Below are positions 11,600 through 21,859 of a DNA stretch of 64,000 nt, in pieces (position 1 is the stretch's first letter; each line of letters begins with the position of its first letter). The stretch is from Choristoneura fumiferana (lineage: Eukaryota; Arthropoda; Insecta; Lepidoptera; Tortricidae), in the NCBI RefSeq assembly GCF_025370935.1, contig NC_133501.1, positions 6,977,902 through 7,041,901 on the forward strand, read 5' to 3'. Made by a program: the position numbers and the translations under genes. The notes under the pieces are model-generated. The model searched no databases and was not told the origin of the DNA. It saw only the letters and a list, made by a program, of their open reading frames with translations.

Positions 11600-11604
11600 A
11601 ATTT

Positions 11605-12150
11605 TCAGAAATAAATTCGCTTTACATGAAGTTGGAGCAGGCTTCGGAGCGCGGAGGGACTGCGCCCGTTGCAAAGCCAACTCATTCACAACAGGTCATA
11701 GCGAAGCTACCACCTATCGAGTTGCCGAGGTTCAGCGGCAGTCCGATGGAGTGGATGAGCTTCCATGATTTGTTTATATCATTGGTTCACAGCCGAGACA
11801 TATCCGATGCCGAGAAGCATTTCTATCTCCGAGCATCACTTCAGGGTGAAGCGTTGTCTTTGGTCCGGCAACTTCCGATGGATGAGCAGAATTACGCTGT
11901 GGCCCTAGGTATACTCCAAGATCGGTATCAGAACCACCGAATGCTGGTGGATACCTATCTCAATCAAATAATCAACCTCCCGGTGGTCAGCAGCACAACC
12001 AACATACGGAGGGAATTCTATGATCCACTACGTGAGTCACTTCAGGCTTTGGGAAAGCTGAAGCAGCCTATCATTGTGTCTACGGCTACACTATGCCAAG
12101 GAATGCAGTCATACGAACTGGTGTCTTCATTGCAAATCACCGGATCATAA
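11605..12150 (+). pseudogene. gag, capsid-like piece
   Basis: This continues the gag frame beyond the foldback insertion. It contains the block typical of BEL/Pao capsids: LPPIELPRFSGSPMEWMSFH, then YLRASLQGEALSL and YQNHRMLVDTYLNQI. The family-like sequence ends near residue LKQPI at about 12069. The rest of the frame is out of register, because the zinc-knuckle residues continue in another frame from about 12074. The expected distal capsid is absent. Confidence 0.85.
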
Positions 12151-12487
12151 CTCGCTCATTTGCAATGCAGCAGCGAGTTCAAGGGCACAGGTATCACCTG
12201 ATCATAGTCAACCTGGGGCCTCAACCTCCAGCCAAGGTAGACAGATACCCAGACGCCAGTCACCAGTCAGGCAGTACCAAACATGTGGCACAGATGCAAG
12301 TGGGGAGCCAGGGCGGTCACCCAGTTGCACAGGTGACTCATTCACCACAATGGTCCGGGAGCCAGGGCGGCCAATCAAATGTACCAGTGACTCAACCACT
12401 GTACCAGGAAGCTCCATCGGCTCAGGCGTTGGCATCTCACCGGCCAAGGCTTCCGGTAGGGGCAAGGGCACAGTGGGCTCAGTCTGA
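12074..12487 (+). pseudogene. gag zinc-knuckle piece and linker, shifted frame
   Basis: In this frame CLHCKSPDHNSLIC is a CX2CX4HX4C zinc knuckle. The preceding CLRLHYAKEC looks like the second half of a first knuckle whose opening cysteine is lost. A low-complexity Ser/Gly/Gln linker follows. The frame is out of register with both the capsid piece before it and the protease frame after it, which fits a deletion near 12070 and at least one indel in the linker. Confidence 0.75.
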
Positions 12488-12557
12488 GTACCAGGCACTT
12501 AGGTATGGGCAGCGGATCAGCCCCATTCCTCCACAATCCCCACCATCTCCTCAATGA

Positions 12558-15500
12558 GATGCTACCACTGTTGGTGTGACACAGTCATTACCAGTCACCA
12601 TTTGTCCCACGGCGGTAGTGATGGTGAAATCAGGTGATGGCAATTATTTTAAGGTTAGGGCCTTACTCGACACCGGGGCGAGTGTCTCAGTAATTAAACA
12701 GTCAATAGTTCAAAGGTTAAAATTACACCAACAGTCTAATGGTAATAATATTTATGGAATTGGTCAGCAAAGGGTAAAGGTACCTGGTTCAATAGTCAAA
12801 TTAATAATCAAACCTGTAGGTAAACAGGTTCCCATCATTAGTACAATAGCTTCAGTCATGTACTCACTAACGGGAAACATTCCATCATATGACACTCAGC
12901 TCAAAGATCAATTACGGTTGTCACATATCATATTAGCTGATGGCAAGTTTGACAAAGCCTCAGATGTGGACATAATTTTAGGTACTGACATATTAAATTA
13001 TGTACTCGATGGTTCAAAGATTTCCACTCACGTTCCAGGAATAGCAGCCTACGGGACATGCTTTGGGCATGTCGTCATGGGTTCATTGACCTCGACTCAC
13101 CAGTCAGCGGTGACGTCATCACAGTCAGCGGGTACGTCCGTGGAGGACTACGGCCTGCACGCCACTAGACTCGAGGAGGTGCTCGAGCGGTTTTGGAAGG
13201 TCGAGGAGCCGCCTTCGAAGCCTGCAGTTCATCCAGATCACATGGAATGCGAAAGGTTGTACATTTCCACTACTCAACGTCTGCCTGACGGCAAATACAT
13301 AGTCAGGCTACCGTTACTTTCAACACGCTCATCATTAGGCGAATCAAGGTCGCTTGCAATGAAAAGGTTGCGAGCTTTGGAGAGGAAAATGGCTAAGGAC
13401 GCACTTTTCGCCTCCAAGTATAAAGATTTCATGAGAGAGTACGAAACTCTCGGTCATATGTCAAAATCGGATTTTCAATTTAACTCAGAACATTTTGTCA
13501 TACCGCATCACGGTATCTTCAAACGAGGCACCGATAAAATCAGAGTTGTATTCGACGGATCAGGGCGATCGTCCACAGGTGTGTCACTCAATCAATGCCT
13601 TCACTCTGGGCAACCTCTTCAAAATGATATCACTAAAATCATTTTAAATTTTCGACGTCATCAGGTGGTATTCACTACTGATATCAAAATGATGTTTCGT
13701 CAAACATTTGTTCACCCAGATGATAGGAAATATCAATTAATCCTCTGGAGGGAGGATCCGTCACACGATGTTCAGGTATATGAATTAAATACTAATACCT
13801 ACGGGCTGAGGTCAAGTCCATTCATAGCTATACGGACGGTGTTGCTACTAGCGGACGATTGGGAGGTGTCGCATCCGAATTCACACGCAGCACACGTCAT
13901 GCGACGAGATATCTTCGTTGATGATATCCTCACAGGAGCAGACTCAGTGGCAGAGGCTCAACAGCTCAAGCAAGAGCTCATAGCGCTCACCGGGAGCGCA
14001 GGTTATGAATTACGTAAATGGTCGTCCAATAGTAGGGAGCTATTGCGTGACTTACCGGAGGAGTATTGCGAGCTGCCACACTCATTTGACACTGAGGATA
14101 AAAGTTTCATCAAAGTATTAGGTGTTCAATGGGATCCAGTGTCAGATTCAATGGCATATCAAATCAACGTGCCACTTGGTCACCCTCCTACGAAACGTAG
14201 CGTGCTCAGTACAATCGCACGTTTGTACGACCCGTGTGGTTATTGCGCACCAGTCATATTTCGATTCAAAGTATTCTTACAGTCATTATTCTCGGATGGG
14301 CTCAACTGGGACGAGCCGATAAATCAAAATCAAATCACTCAGTGGGACGAACTTACGCAGGATCTCAATCATTTGTCTCATTTACAGATTCAACGGTGTG
14401 TCTCACTACCGGGCGCCGTTTCATACTCATTGCACGGTTTCGGCGACGCCTCGGAGCTGGGATACGCGGCGAGCGTTTATCTACGGACGGTGGATGCGTC
14501 AGGACATGTCAAGGTCAGCTTAGTCATTGCTAAATCACGCGTCGCGTCACATAAAACCAAGCAGACGATTCCAAAATTGGAACTCAACGCAGCTCACCTG
14601 GTATGCAAACTGCTTAATCACGTCGCAGATTCGTACGACGACTCTATTCAGTTAGAGACTATCAATGCTTGGTCAGATAGCAGTATTGTTTTGTCATGGC
14701 TCAAGGCCAAACCTCACATGTTACAAACATTTGAATGTAACAGGGTACAGGACATTCAACAGTCCAAACGTCACATCACATGGCGTCATGTCAGATCAGA
14801 GCGTAATCCGTCAGATGTCGCTTCACGCGGAATGTCCGCAAGGGAATTAATTCAATTCAAAATGTGGTGGTCACCTGATTGGTTATTGCGGGAGGAATCC
14901 CAGTGGCCACAGTTACCAGTCACTATACCTCAAGAGTTACCAGGTTTCAAGAAATTAGTTCATTTTGTTACGCCAGTAGAGTCGTGGGAAGACGCACTCT
15001 TATCACGTGTCAGTTCATATAGCAAACTAATCAATGTCAGTGCATTCATACTTAGATTTTGTAAAAACATCAAGTTGCCGAGGGAGCAAAGGAATCTTCA
15101 GTCTACACTGTCATTGGACGAGATTCGCGCAGCTACTAAACATTGGATAGGTAAAGTTCAATTAGACGCTTTCAAGGAGGAAATTGTTATGGTCAAACAA
15201 GGAAAGCTGGTCTGTAAATCATTGCAGAAGCTTAGCGTTTTCGTCGATGACGAAAACATGCTGCGTGTCGGCGGACGACTACGTAAATCAGCTCTACCAT
15301 ATGGAGCAAAGCATCCATATCTCATACCTAAGGATCATAAATGGGGTCAGTTACTCATCGAATACTATCACAGGTCATATTGTCATGCTGCGACGAACGC
15401 GCTCATTGCTATAATCCGGAGGGAATATTGGTTTCCGTCACTCCGACGTCAAGTTTCAAGGGTTATCAGGAAATGTTTAGTTTGTTTCAGATTCAATTCA

Positions 15501-15932
15501 TCGGTTCAACCGCCATTCATGGCAGATTTACCGGCTGACCGAGTCACGGCAGCACGGCCTTTCTCAGGCGTTGCGACAGACTTCGCAGGCCCATATTTAG
15601 TTAAGAGTAGTTTATTAAGGAATGCTAAATCAGTCAAAGCTTACCTATGTGTGTTTGTCTGTTTAGGAACCAAGGCGGTTCATCTCGAGGTGGTTTCAGC
15701 ATTGACGATCGAGGCATTCATCGCGTCGTTCACCAGGTTTGTCAGCCGACGAGGGCTGCCTTCACTCGTCCGATCGGATCGAGGTACCAATTTTGTTGGC
15801 TCTAATTCTTACCTGCGTGATGTCAATCAGTTTCTGGTCAATAATGAGACTGTACTCAAGGGGGAATTTGCTCGTCAAAATATTCGCTGGGAATTCAACC
15901 CAGCAGGAGCTCCTCACATGTCGGGTTGGTAG
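12558..15932 (+). pseudogene. pol: protease, reverse transcriptase, RNase H, integrase (5' part)
   Basis: One long open frame in the usual BEL/Pao order. The protease has ALLDTGASVSVI (about 12660-12697). Reverse transcriptase shows TDIKMMFRQ, YGLRSSPF and the catalytic FVDD box (about 13913-13924). RNase H contains GFGDASELGYAASVY and a later DSSIVLSWL. The integrase zinc region has H-x4-H and C-x2-C (YHRSYCH ... CLVC). The integrase core shows ATDFAGPY and RSDRGTNF, the two catalytic aspartates. The frame ends at a TAG (15930-15932) immediately before the region that should carry the catalytic glutamate. No ATG begins it; in this family pol is translated with gag. Confidence 0.92.
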
Positions 15933-16486
15933 AGTCAGCTGTCAAGCATGCCAAGCTTTTACTCAAACGAGAGGCTGGAGACACTATCTTCACGTTTGAG
16001 GAACTATCAACTCTATTTTCAAAAATAGAGTCCATATTGAATTCAAGGCCGTTAGTTCCTATGAGTGAGGATCCGTCAGATCTCGAAGTGCTCACACCGG
16101 GGCACTTTCTCATTGGTCAACCATTAGTAGCTCTACCGGAACCACATTGGAAGGACACTAAGACGTCGAGGTTATCACGTTTTCAGGTTATTCAAAAAAT
16201 GTATCAATCAATCTGGTCAAGGTGGCATATTGAGTATCTCAATAATTTACAAGCGCGTAATAAATGGTATTCTCAAGTCAATAACCTCGAACTGAATGAT
16301 CTGGTTCTCATTAAGGATGAGAACTCACCTCCATTACAATGGAGGCGTGGTAGAGTCATTGAAGTGTATAAGGGAACTGACCAGATTGTCAGGTCAGTTA
16401 AATTAAAAACTCAAGGTGGCGAACTCATACGCCCAGTAGTCAAACTGTGTAAATTGCCTATTGAATATAATGTAGGTCAATCATAA
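15926..16486 (+). pseudogene. pol: integrase C-terminal part, shifted frame
   Basis: In a frame offset from the preceding one, this encodes the rest of the integrase: VESAVKHAK with the expected catalytic Glu, ILNSRPL, LTPGHFLIG, a tryptophan-rich WHIEYLNNLQ region, then the C-terminal domain with LVLIKDENSPPLQWRRGRV. The overlap at 15926-15932 implies a small indel, most simply a one-base loss, next to 15925. The stop is at 16484-16486. Confidence 0.9.
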
Positions 16487-16658
16487 TCATATTTTTCTAT
16501 TTCTTGGTAGGGCACCAATTGATATTGTTGTAATTTATAATTACCTGTGTATTCTTATGTAGACCCTCAGTCTAATTGGATATTGTTCATTTCATGTGTA
16601 TAATGTATGGATAACTCAACTCTCAGGATAAGTCATAGTCAATTGTATACCTACATTT

Positions 16659-16758
16659 NNNNNNNNNNNNNNNNNNNNNNNNNNNNNNNNNNNNNNNNNN
16701 NNNNNNNNNNNNNNNNNNNNNNNNNNNNNNNNNNNNNNNNNNNNNNNNNNNNNNNNNN
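16659..16758. other. assembly gap, 100 N
   Basis: Exactly 100 N, the conventional placeholder for a gap of unknown size. The 3' end of the BEL/Pao element, including its 3' LTR, and any 5' exons of the ETS gene may lie here. Confidence 0.99.
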
Positions 16759-16942
16759 CTTATCTTTTGCTTAATAATAATATAAAACGCTCGTTAGAAT
16801 ACTTACTAAAACACCTGTTTATATTGTTTGTGAGCTCTTACCGATAATGTAACTAGAACTCGCTAGAATGCTAATTACAAGTGAATGCTCAAGTTTATAA
16901 GCACCTTAAAATAGATGGCTGCAGCGTCAGGTTTGTGTGCAG

Positions 16943-19900
16943 ATGCAAGGGCGAGGCGGACGAGCGGTTCGGGCGCGAGCTGTACGCGCACACACACGCG
17001 CTCGCGCCGCGCGACCTGCATGCGCACGCGCACGCACACACGCACCTCGCCGAACACGAACACGAGTAAGTACGTACTCGCCCCACGGCCTCTTCTATAA
17101 AAGTAACTTCACAACTGGTTGTGAAGAGACATTTTATATTGTTCCTTTTTTGAAACCCGATACGCGGTACCTAGATTTTTTTACCTGCACTACTATTTGA
17201 CTGAACCACTCCGTATTTTTTTAAGATTATTTATCAATTCTGTTTTTTTTTTAATTTTAGTTGGTTCGAGTTCCGGGCGAGGCAAGCGAGTTTTAGAAAA
17301 CCTTTAAATGCAATTTTGTTTCTTTCTTTTTTAATAAAGGAATGTCTCCTTTAAGTAAAATGAGCCAACTTAAGGATTTAAGGTAGTTTCCCTCCAAGGC
17401 CCGACTTATTTTTCCACTGTTTTGTCCAGGCCTTACAAGTGCGTGGGCGAGGGTGCGGCGGGGGTGGCGGGGGTGGCGGGGGGCGCGGTGCCAGCGACGA
17501 GGACGCCGTCAGCTCGTCGCAGCCGCCGCGACACCACTGGGACAAGATGGGTGAGGCGGCGCTGGCATCAATGTCAAAGTCAAAATATCTTTATTCAATT
17601 TAGGCTATAACAAGCACTTATGAATGTCAAACAAAGTCTACCACCGGTTCGGAAAAACCTCTATTGAGAAGAATCCGGCAGAAACTCAACGAGAATCGAG
17701 ATCGTTATAGTCGGTCCTTTTCTATTCTCAGTGTTGGAGAAAACACGCTGCTTCCAGTCTGTAATTTAAGATTCATTCTTGAGAAACAGATTTTTTCTAA
17801 TTTAACGCGTGTTCTAGCTTCATCAATAAAAAAGTTTGAAATGAATAAAACGGTACCTTAAAACCATTTGAAAATAGCGCATTTACTGCTGTGAAAATGA
17901 TAAATATGTTTTCTCTATTCAAACAAAAACTTTTAAATCTTTTTAACCTATAACTGGGTATTGAACGTGACGTGATCAGATAGAATCGTGCCAACTTTAT
18001 TTTCCTGCGTATCTTGACTGACATTGATCATGAGCTAACCAGGAGCATAAAGCCCTTAACTAGCTTTATACAATCACTTGAAGATTGAGTTTTGAAATCA
18101 AAATTTAAGCATATCTTGTGAAGTGGTAGTGATGTACCAAAAGTTGTTAAGTAAGATTTTGTAGAAGTAAACCGAACAAAAGCGTAAAACCAACTATGTT
18201 GAGCGTTTGTTGTGTAGTCTGTGTGAATACTTGTTTTAAATAATTTAGTATTCTGTTTAGGCGGCGGTACCAGTACCAGCGCATGCGCCGGGCGCGCTGA
18301 CGCGTCGTCGCCTCACCAGCTTGTGTCAACTACACATGCAGGTATGCACTCTGCCTGTCAACTCTTGTTTCATATTCTCTTACTAGAAATTTAGAAAATC
18401 AGTTCCGGCTCCTAAATGCATAAGTGTCGTGAAATCTTACCTGCGCAAGATGCACTTAAACTTTTATCGTCTCATGTAAACTATATACCTCTTATTGTCC
18501 GGACAAGCCTTCTGTCAAGGTTCTTACCTTCACGAAAGTTATTAAGTCTTCGTCAGATTTAGATTCCAAACTTTCTTGTACTAAAGCCTAAACTGAATTA
18601 TTGATTGAAGATTTTCGGAAGCACAGCCAAGGCATGAATATATGTATCATATCAAAAATCACAGTCAATTTTAATATTATTCTATTAGCAATTTCAAAAT
18701 ATCGTGTCAAGTCACTTTTACAAGTTGACTATGATGATAATGTGAATGAATATATGTACCATCAAATAATGGTCTAATCAATTTTAGACAAGTCCTTTCA
18801 ATGTATCAAAGTCGAACTTACAAGTTAGAACGTCTATTGGTGTTATTTTTTTATGTCATGCAAACGATTATCAACTTTAGGATGGTAGACCACATATTTG
18901 GCTGATGGTGCATTACCGTACCGAGACGTCAAAAATATCTACAAACCAACCATAAGGTGATGGATACATCTATTCGAAACTGTGGCTGTAGAGGTATTCG
19001 TGTCGTCGACTGTACTCGTTTGCATGATGTTGATGGCGGTGCGCACTGCGCAGGCGGCGCGGCGGGCGGGCGGCGCGGCGCTGCAGCTCTGGCAGTTCCT
19101 GGTGGCGCTGCTCGGGAGGGCGCGCGCTGCGTCGCGTGGACCGGACGGGGCTCGAGTTTAAGCTGCACGAGCCCGAGGAGGTGAGGGGGCGAGATAAATA
19201 ATTGAGCCCTGAATTACTTTGACTCATTTGATTAGCCGGGGCATCTCCTGGTGGCGCCGTTACAGAGGAGAGGCAGGTGCGTGTGTAGGGGAGAGGAAAT
19301 GCTGCAGCTAAAGCTAGTGGAAGTCAAATCATTCGAGCTTTGTAGTGTAACTTGCATGATTTTATTTGCAGGTGTAAAATGGGCTTAATAGCAGTACTTT
19401 GAGATATTCTAAGAGCGTTAGCGTAAGTGGCCTTTGTTCCTCCCAGACAACCAACATTTCTTTTTACTACACTTTGCTCCCCGTACATAACCATTTTCAC
19501 AACCAGCATTGGCAGGGGTCAAATTATTTTCGTACTTAATTTGGTCTTGGCGCTTTGCCTGCTACTGCCGCAGCGCGCTTGCTTCGCTCGCTCGATTTGC
19601 AATTGTACCCAACACTTCACTACGCTCGTAATCGTACCTAAATATTTTTCCGTCGATAACCTAAATTGCCAGAGAAAGTGATCAATTGCAACACCAAAAT
19701 TTCACCCAGTTGTATAGTTGTCTAAGTTGGTTACCTGGGTGGAACAAGCCGTCAGTGGCCCGTGCCCATGGCTGATGTATGTGTGTCTGTGCGTGCAGGT
19801 GGCGCGGCGCTGGGGCGCGCAGAAGAACCGTCCAGCGATGAACTACGACAAGCTGTCGCGCTCGCTGCGATACTACTATGAGAAGGGCATCATGCAGAAA

Positions 19901-21037
19901 GTTGCCGGTACACTGAACAGTAGAAGTAGAGGGCCAGTTGTGGTGCTTAAATTGATCTTAACACTCTCTTATTACCTTGTCAGTAGAGTCGTGAGTAGAT
20001 CATTTTGAGAGCATAACCGCTCATCCACTTCTGCTGCTGCCTGTGCACTCAACATGAACATACTCTACTATTTTTAACCCTCGAAGCAAAGAAAGGGTGT
20101 TATAAGTTTGACGCAGATGTCTATCTGTCAGCGACATCGTAGTTCTCAAACGGATGGACCGATTTCAATGCGGTTTTTTCAAGAAAAAATGAGTTTCTTT
20201 GCGGTAGTTTTTAGCTATGTATCATTCGAATTGGTTCAGCCGTTTTTTAGATAGGTATTGAACTTAATCCGAAATACTGAAATTCGTCGAAGAACTAAAG
20301 CCACCGACATAGCTGTAAAAATATGCAAGTTGAAGTGACAATGGGCGAAAGAGAATCTCAGAGAGACAGAGAGAGCGGAAGTTATTGTTAATTGTGTGCT
20401 AAGCTGAGTGTGTCTGCAGGCGAGCGCTACGTGTACAAGTTTGTGTGCGACCCGGAGGCGCTGTTCAGCATGGCCGCGCCGCGCGCGCGCTCGCCCCCGC
20501 CGCCGCCCGCGCCGCCAGGTCAGCCCACTCACCGCCAGACTAACCACGAATCCGCAGGCTTTGCTTTACCAATATATTTCTCAATTAAAATTACATCAGT
20601 TTCCAAAAACCACAACACAACCCCTCGCCTGTTAAGATGTGAAAAAAAATGGATCGCTAGAAGGGACTTGAACCCACTTGTGCCAGAGGTGTCACACCAA
20701 CTGCAACAATCACCCAAAAAAATTCATCACTTTCAAAAATTCTTAGAATTCGTTTAGGAAGCGAACAGCTAATAAAACAATAAATATTAAATAAATCAAA
20801 TCAAAATTATCCAAATGGGAAATATCTACGGATTTAAGTTTCAGCGACTACAGTTATATTCCCTGCAGTAACCATCAGTGTGTTGCAGGTACCTACGACG
20901 TGCTGTCGCAGCTGTACGGCGTGTATCCGCAGTGGGGCGCCGCGGGGGGCGCGCCGCCCCCGCCGCCCCCGCGCCCGACTGCCGACGCTACTGCCCGCAC
21001 GAGCCCTGCGCGTACGACGCATGATGATAGCGGATAA
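16943..21037 (+). CDS. Ets96B: PEA3/ETV-type ETS transcription factor, partial, frames disturbed
   Basis: A sequence-specific DNA-binding nuclear factor, expected to act downstream of receptor tyrosine kinase/MAPK signalling (family knowledge). Likely exons are 16943-17065, 17430-17550, 18261-18341, 19054-19180, 19799-19907, 20420-20518 and 20889-21037. The ETS domain spans the last four: LQLWQFLVALL, then CVAWTGRG, EFKLHEPEE, RRWGAQKNRPAMNYDKLSRS, LRYYYEKGIMQKVAG and ERYVYKFVCDPEALFSMA. The last block and KNRPAMNYDKLSRSLRYYYEKGI point to the PEA3 subfamily. Phases match across 17065/17430, 17550/18261, 19180/19799, 19907/20420 and 20518/20889, but exons 17430-17550 and 19054-19180 change frame internally and the proline-rich last exon may do so too. 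The phase leaving 18341 does not match 19054. The 5' end is missing, perhaps in the gap. Confidence 0.8.
17225..17320 (+). repeat. partial copy of the 25779-26246 foldback element
   Basis: 'ttggttcgagttccgggcga' followed by 'aaaacctttaaatgcaattt' matches one arm of the element at 25779-26246 ('ttggttcgattcccagacga', 'aaaatctttaaatgcagaat'). It lies in an ETS-gene intron. Confidence 0.6.
17430..17550 (+). CDS. Ets96B: ETS gene exon with frame change in G-run
   Basis: It enters as EPYKCVGEG in the frame set by the exon at 16943-17065, but beyond the run of Gs (about 17458-17485) the plausible protein, SDEDAVSSSQPPRHHWDKM, lies in another frame. That frame also gives the correct phase for the donor at 17551 and the next exon at 18261. 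An indel in the G-rich stretch (assembly error or real mutation) explains this. Confidence 0.65.
17585..17705 (+). repeat. dispersed repeat with 'acttatgaatgtcaaa' head
   Basis: 'gcacttatgaatgtcaaa', 'ctaccaccggttcggaaaaa' and 'gagaagaatccggc' recur in the same order at 21655-21745. Both copies flank the 3' half of the ETS gene. No coding content. Confidence 0.7.
19054..19180 (+). CDS. Ets96B: ETS-domain exon 1, two frame changes as assembled
   Basis: The first ETS helix reads LQLWQFLVALL in one frame, CVAWTGRG in a second and LEFKLHEPEE in a third. The first frame meets TAA at 19159-19161. The order and spacing are those of the ETS domain, so at least two small indels separate the pieces, near 19114-19120 and 19150. 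The acceptor is gcgcag at 19048-19053 and the donor gtgagg follows 19180. Confidence 0.75.
20645..20710 (-). repeat. tRNA-like SINE head fragment
   Basis: On the minus strand 'gggttcaagtccc' is a good RNA polymerase III B box, with an A-box-like 'gcagttggtgtg' upstream. There is no acceptor-stem pairing or intact cloverleaf, so it is a SINE fragment in an ETS-gene intron and not a tRNA gene. Confidence 0.45.
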
Positions 21038-21473
21038 ACCAAGTTTCACTTTCTCAACGTCTTTAATACGGCGCCAGATTTAAAGCAGGTGACTGTGGCA
21101 ACCACCTGCATTGAGATCTACACGCACCAAATATTATGGCAAAAATTACAATGACTTTTTTTCATAATGATATGAAAACGCGTTATATCAATGACTGGTC
21201 CCGGATGCTTTAATACTTACTTTACGTTTGGCCACTCCTGGATCCATCTGCTGGATGATTGACTGGTTACGAAACGGGACATGACATTTCCTCATTCGAA
21301 ACTAGTTAGAAAAATTGTTATTTTGTTTGTGCAAATATTTGTTACCGTGACCAACATGTTTTCGCCCATTCTCCGGATGTGTGCGCCCGATCAAACAACG
21401 TGTCACTTTTGCAAAAAAAGACGCGTCAATTAGACTAAGTAGATGATTCTAGAGAACGATCGTGCTAAAACTG
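21038..21473. other. probable 3' UTR or spacer after the ETS gene
   Basis: No protein-like exon. The 3' UTR of the ETS gene should begin here, but I see no clear poly(A) signal that decides its end. Confidence 0.4.
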
Positions 21474-21604
21474 CAAGGCTACTACGAAACTCGAAACTCG
21501 AAGTTCGTATCGTACCGTCCCTCTCGCTCTCGTATTAAATAGTGTAAGTTTCAGAGGGACCGCACGGCACGAACTTTGATTTTCGAGTTTCGTAGTAGCC
21601 CTGC
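21474..21604. repeat. imperfect palindromic MITE, 'gggctactacgaaactcgaa' family
   Basis: The ends are inverted copies ('ggctactacgaaactcg' and 'cgagtttcgtagtagcc') around 'cgtccctctcgctctcg'. A second full copy lies at 55102-55227. Degenerate copies are at 27755-27862 and 59608-59672. Non-autonomous DNA transposon of unassigned superfamily. Confidence 0.8.
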
Positions 21605-21654
21605 TATCTTCAACTTGACACTGACAAAATTGTTCAAAGTCAGTCAAAAAATAT

Positions 21655-21745
21655 GAAAGCACTTATGAATGTCAAAAAAAATCTACCACTGGTTCGGAAA
21701 AACCTCTGCTGAGAAGAATCCGGCAAGAAACTCAACGAGGTATCC
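21655..21745 (+). repeat. second copy of the 'acttatgaatgtcaaa' repeat
   Basis: Same block order as 17585-17705 and directly downstream of the MITE at 21474-21604. Confidence 0.65.
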
Positions 21746-21859
21746 GTTATGGACAGAACAATTTTCGCTTTTTTAGACTCCAAGTACCGGCTGAGCGCTA
21801 GCAGATGTTCCTGTTCGAGGTCTTCTGTCGCTTCAGGGAAGGGAAGCAAGGACGAAAAA

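Larger units (their letters stand above)
6216..16658 (+). mobile_element. BEL/Pao LTR retrotransposon, damaged
   Basis: The order is candidate 5' LTR (6216-6735), leader, gag start (7557), a nested DNA element (7781-11599), the rest of gag (11605 on), zinc knuckle (about 12074-12165), then protease, reverse transcriptase, RNase H and integrase (12558-16486). The domain order and the FVDD reverse-transcriptase motif are those of the BEL/Pao group. It cannot be active as assembled: gag is split by the insertion and then lacks sequence before the knuckle, frames change around 12070 and 12490-12560, and the integrase frame breaks at 15930. No 3' LTR is visible before the gap at 16659, so the right end is missing or unassembled. 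Confidence 0.9.
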
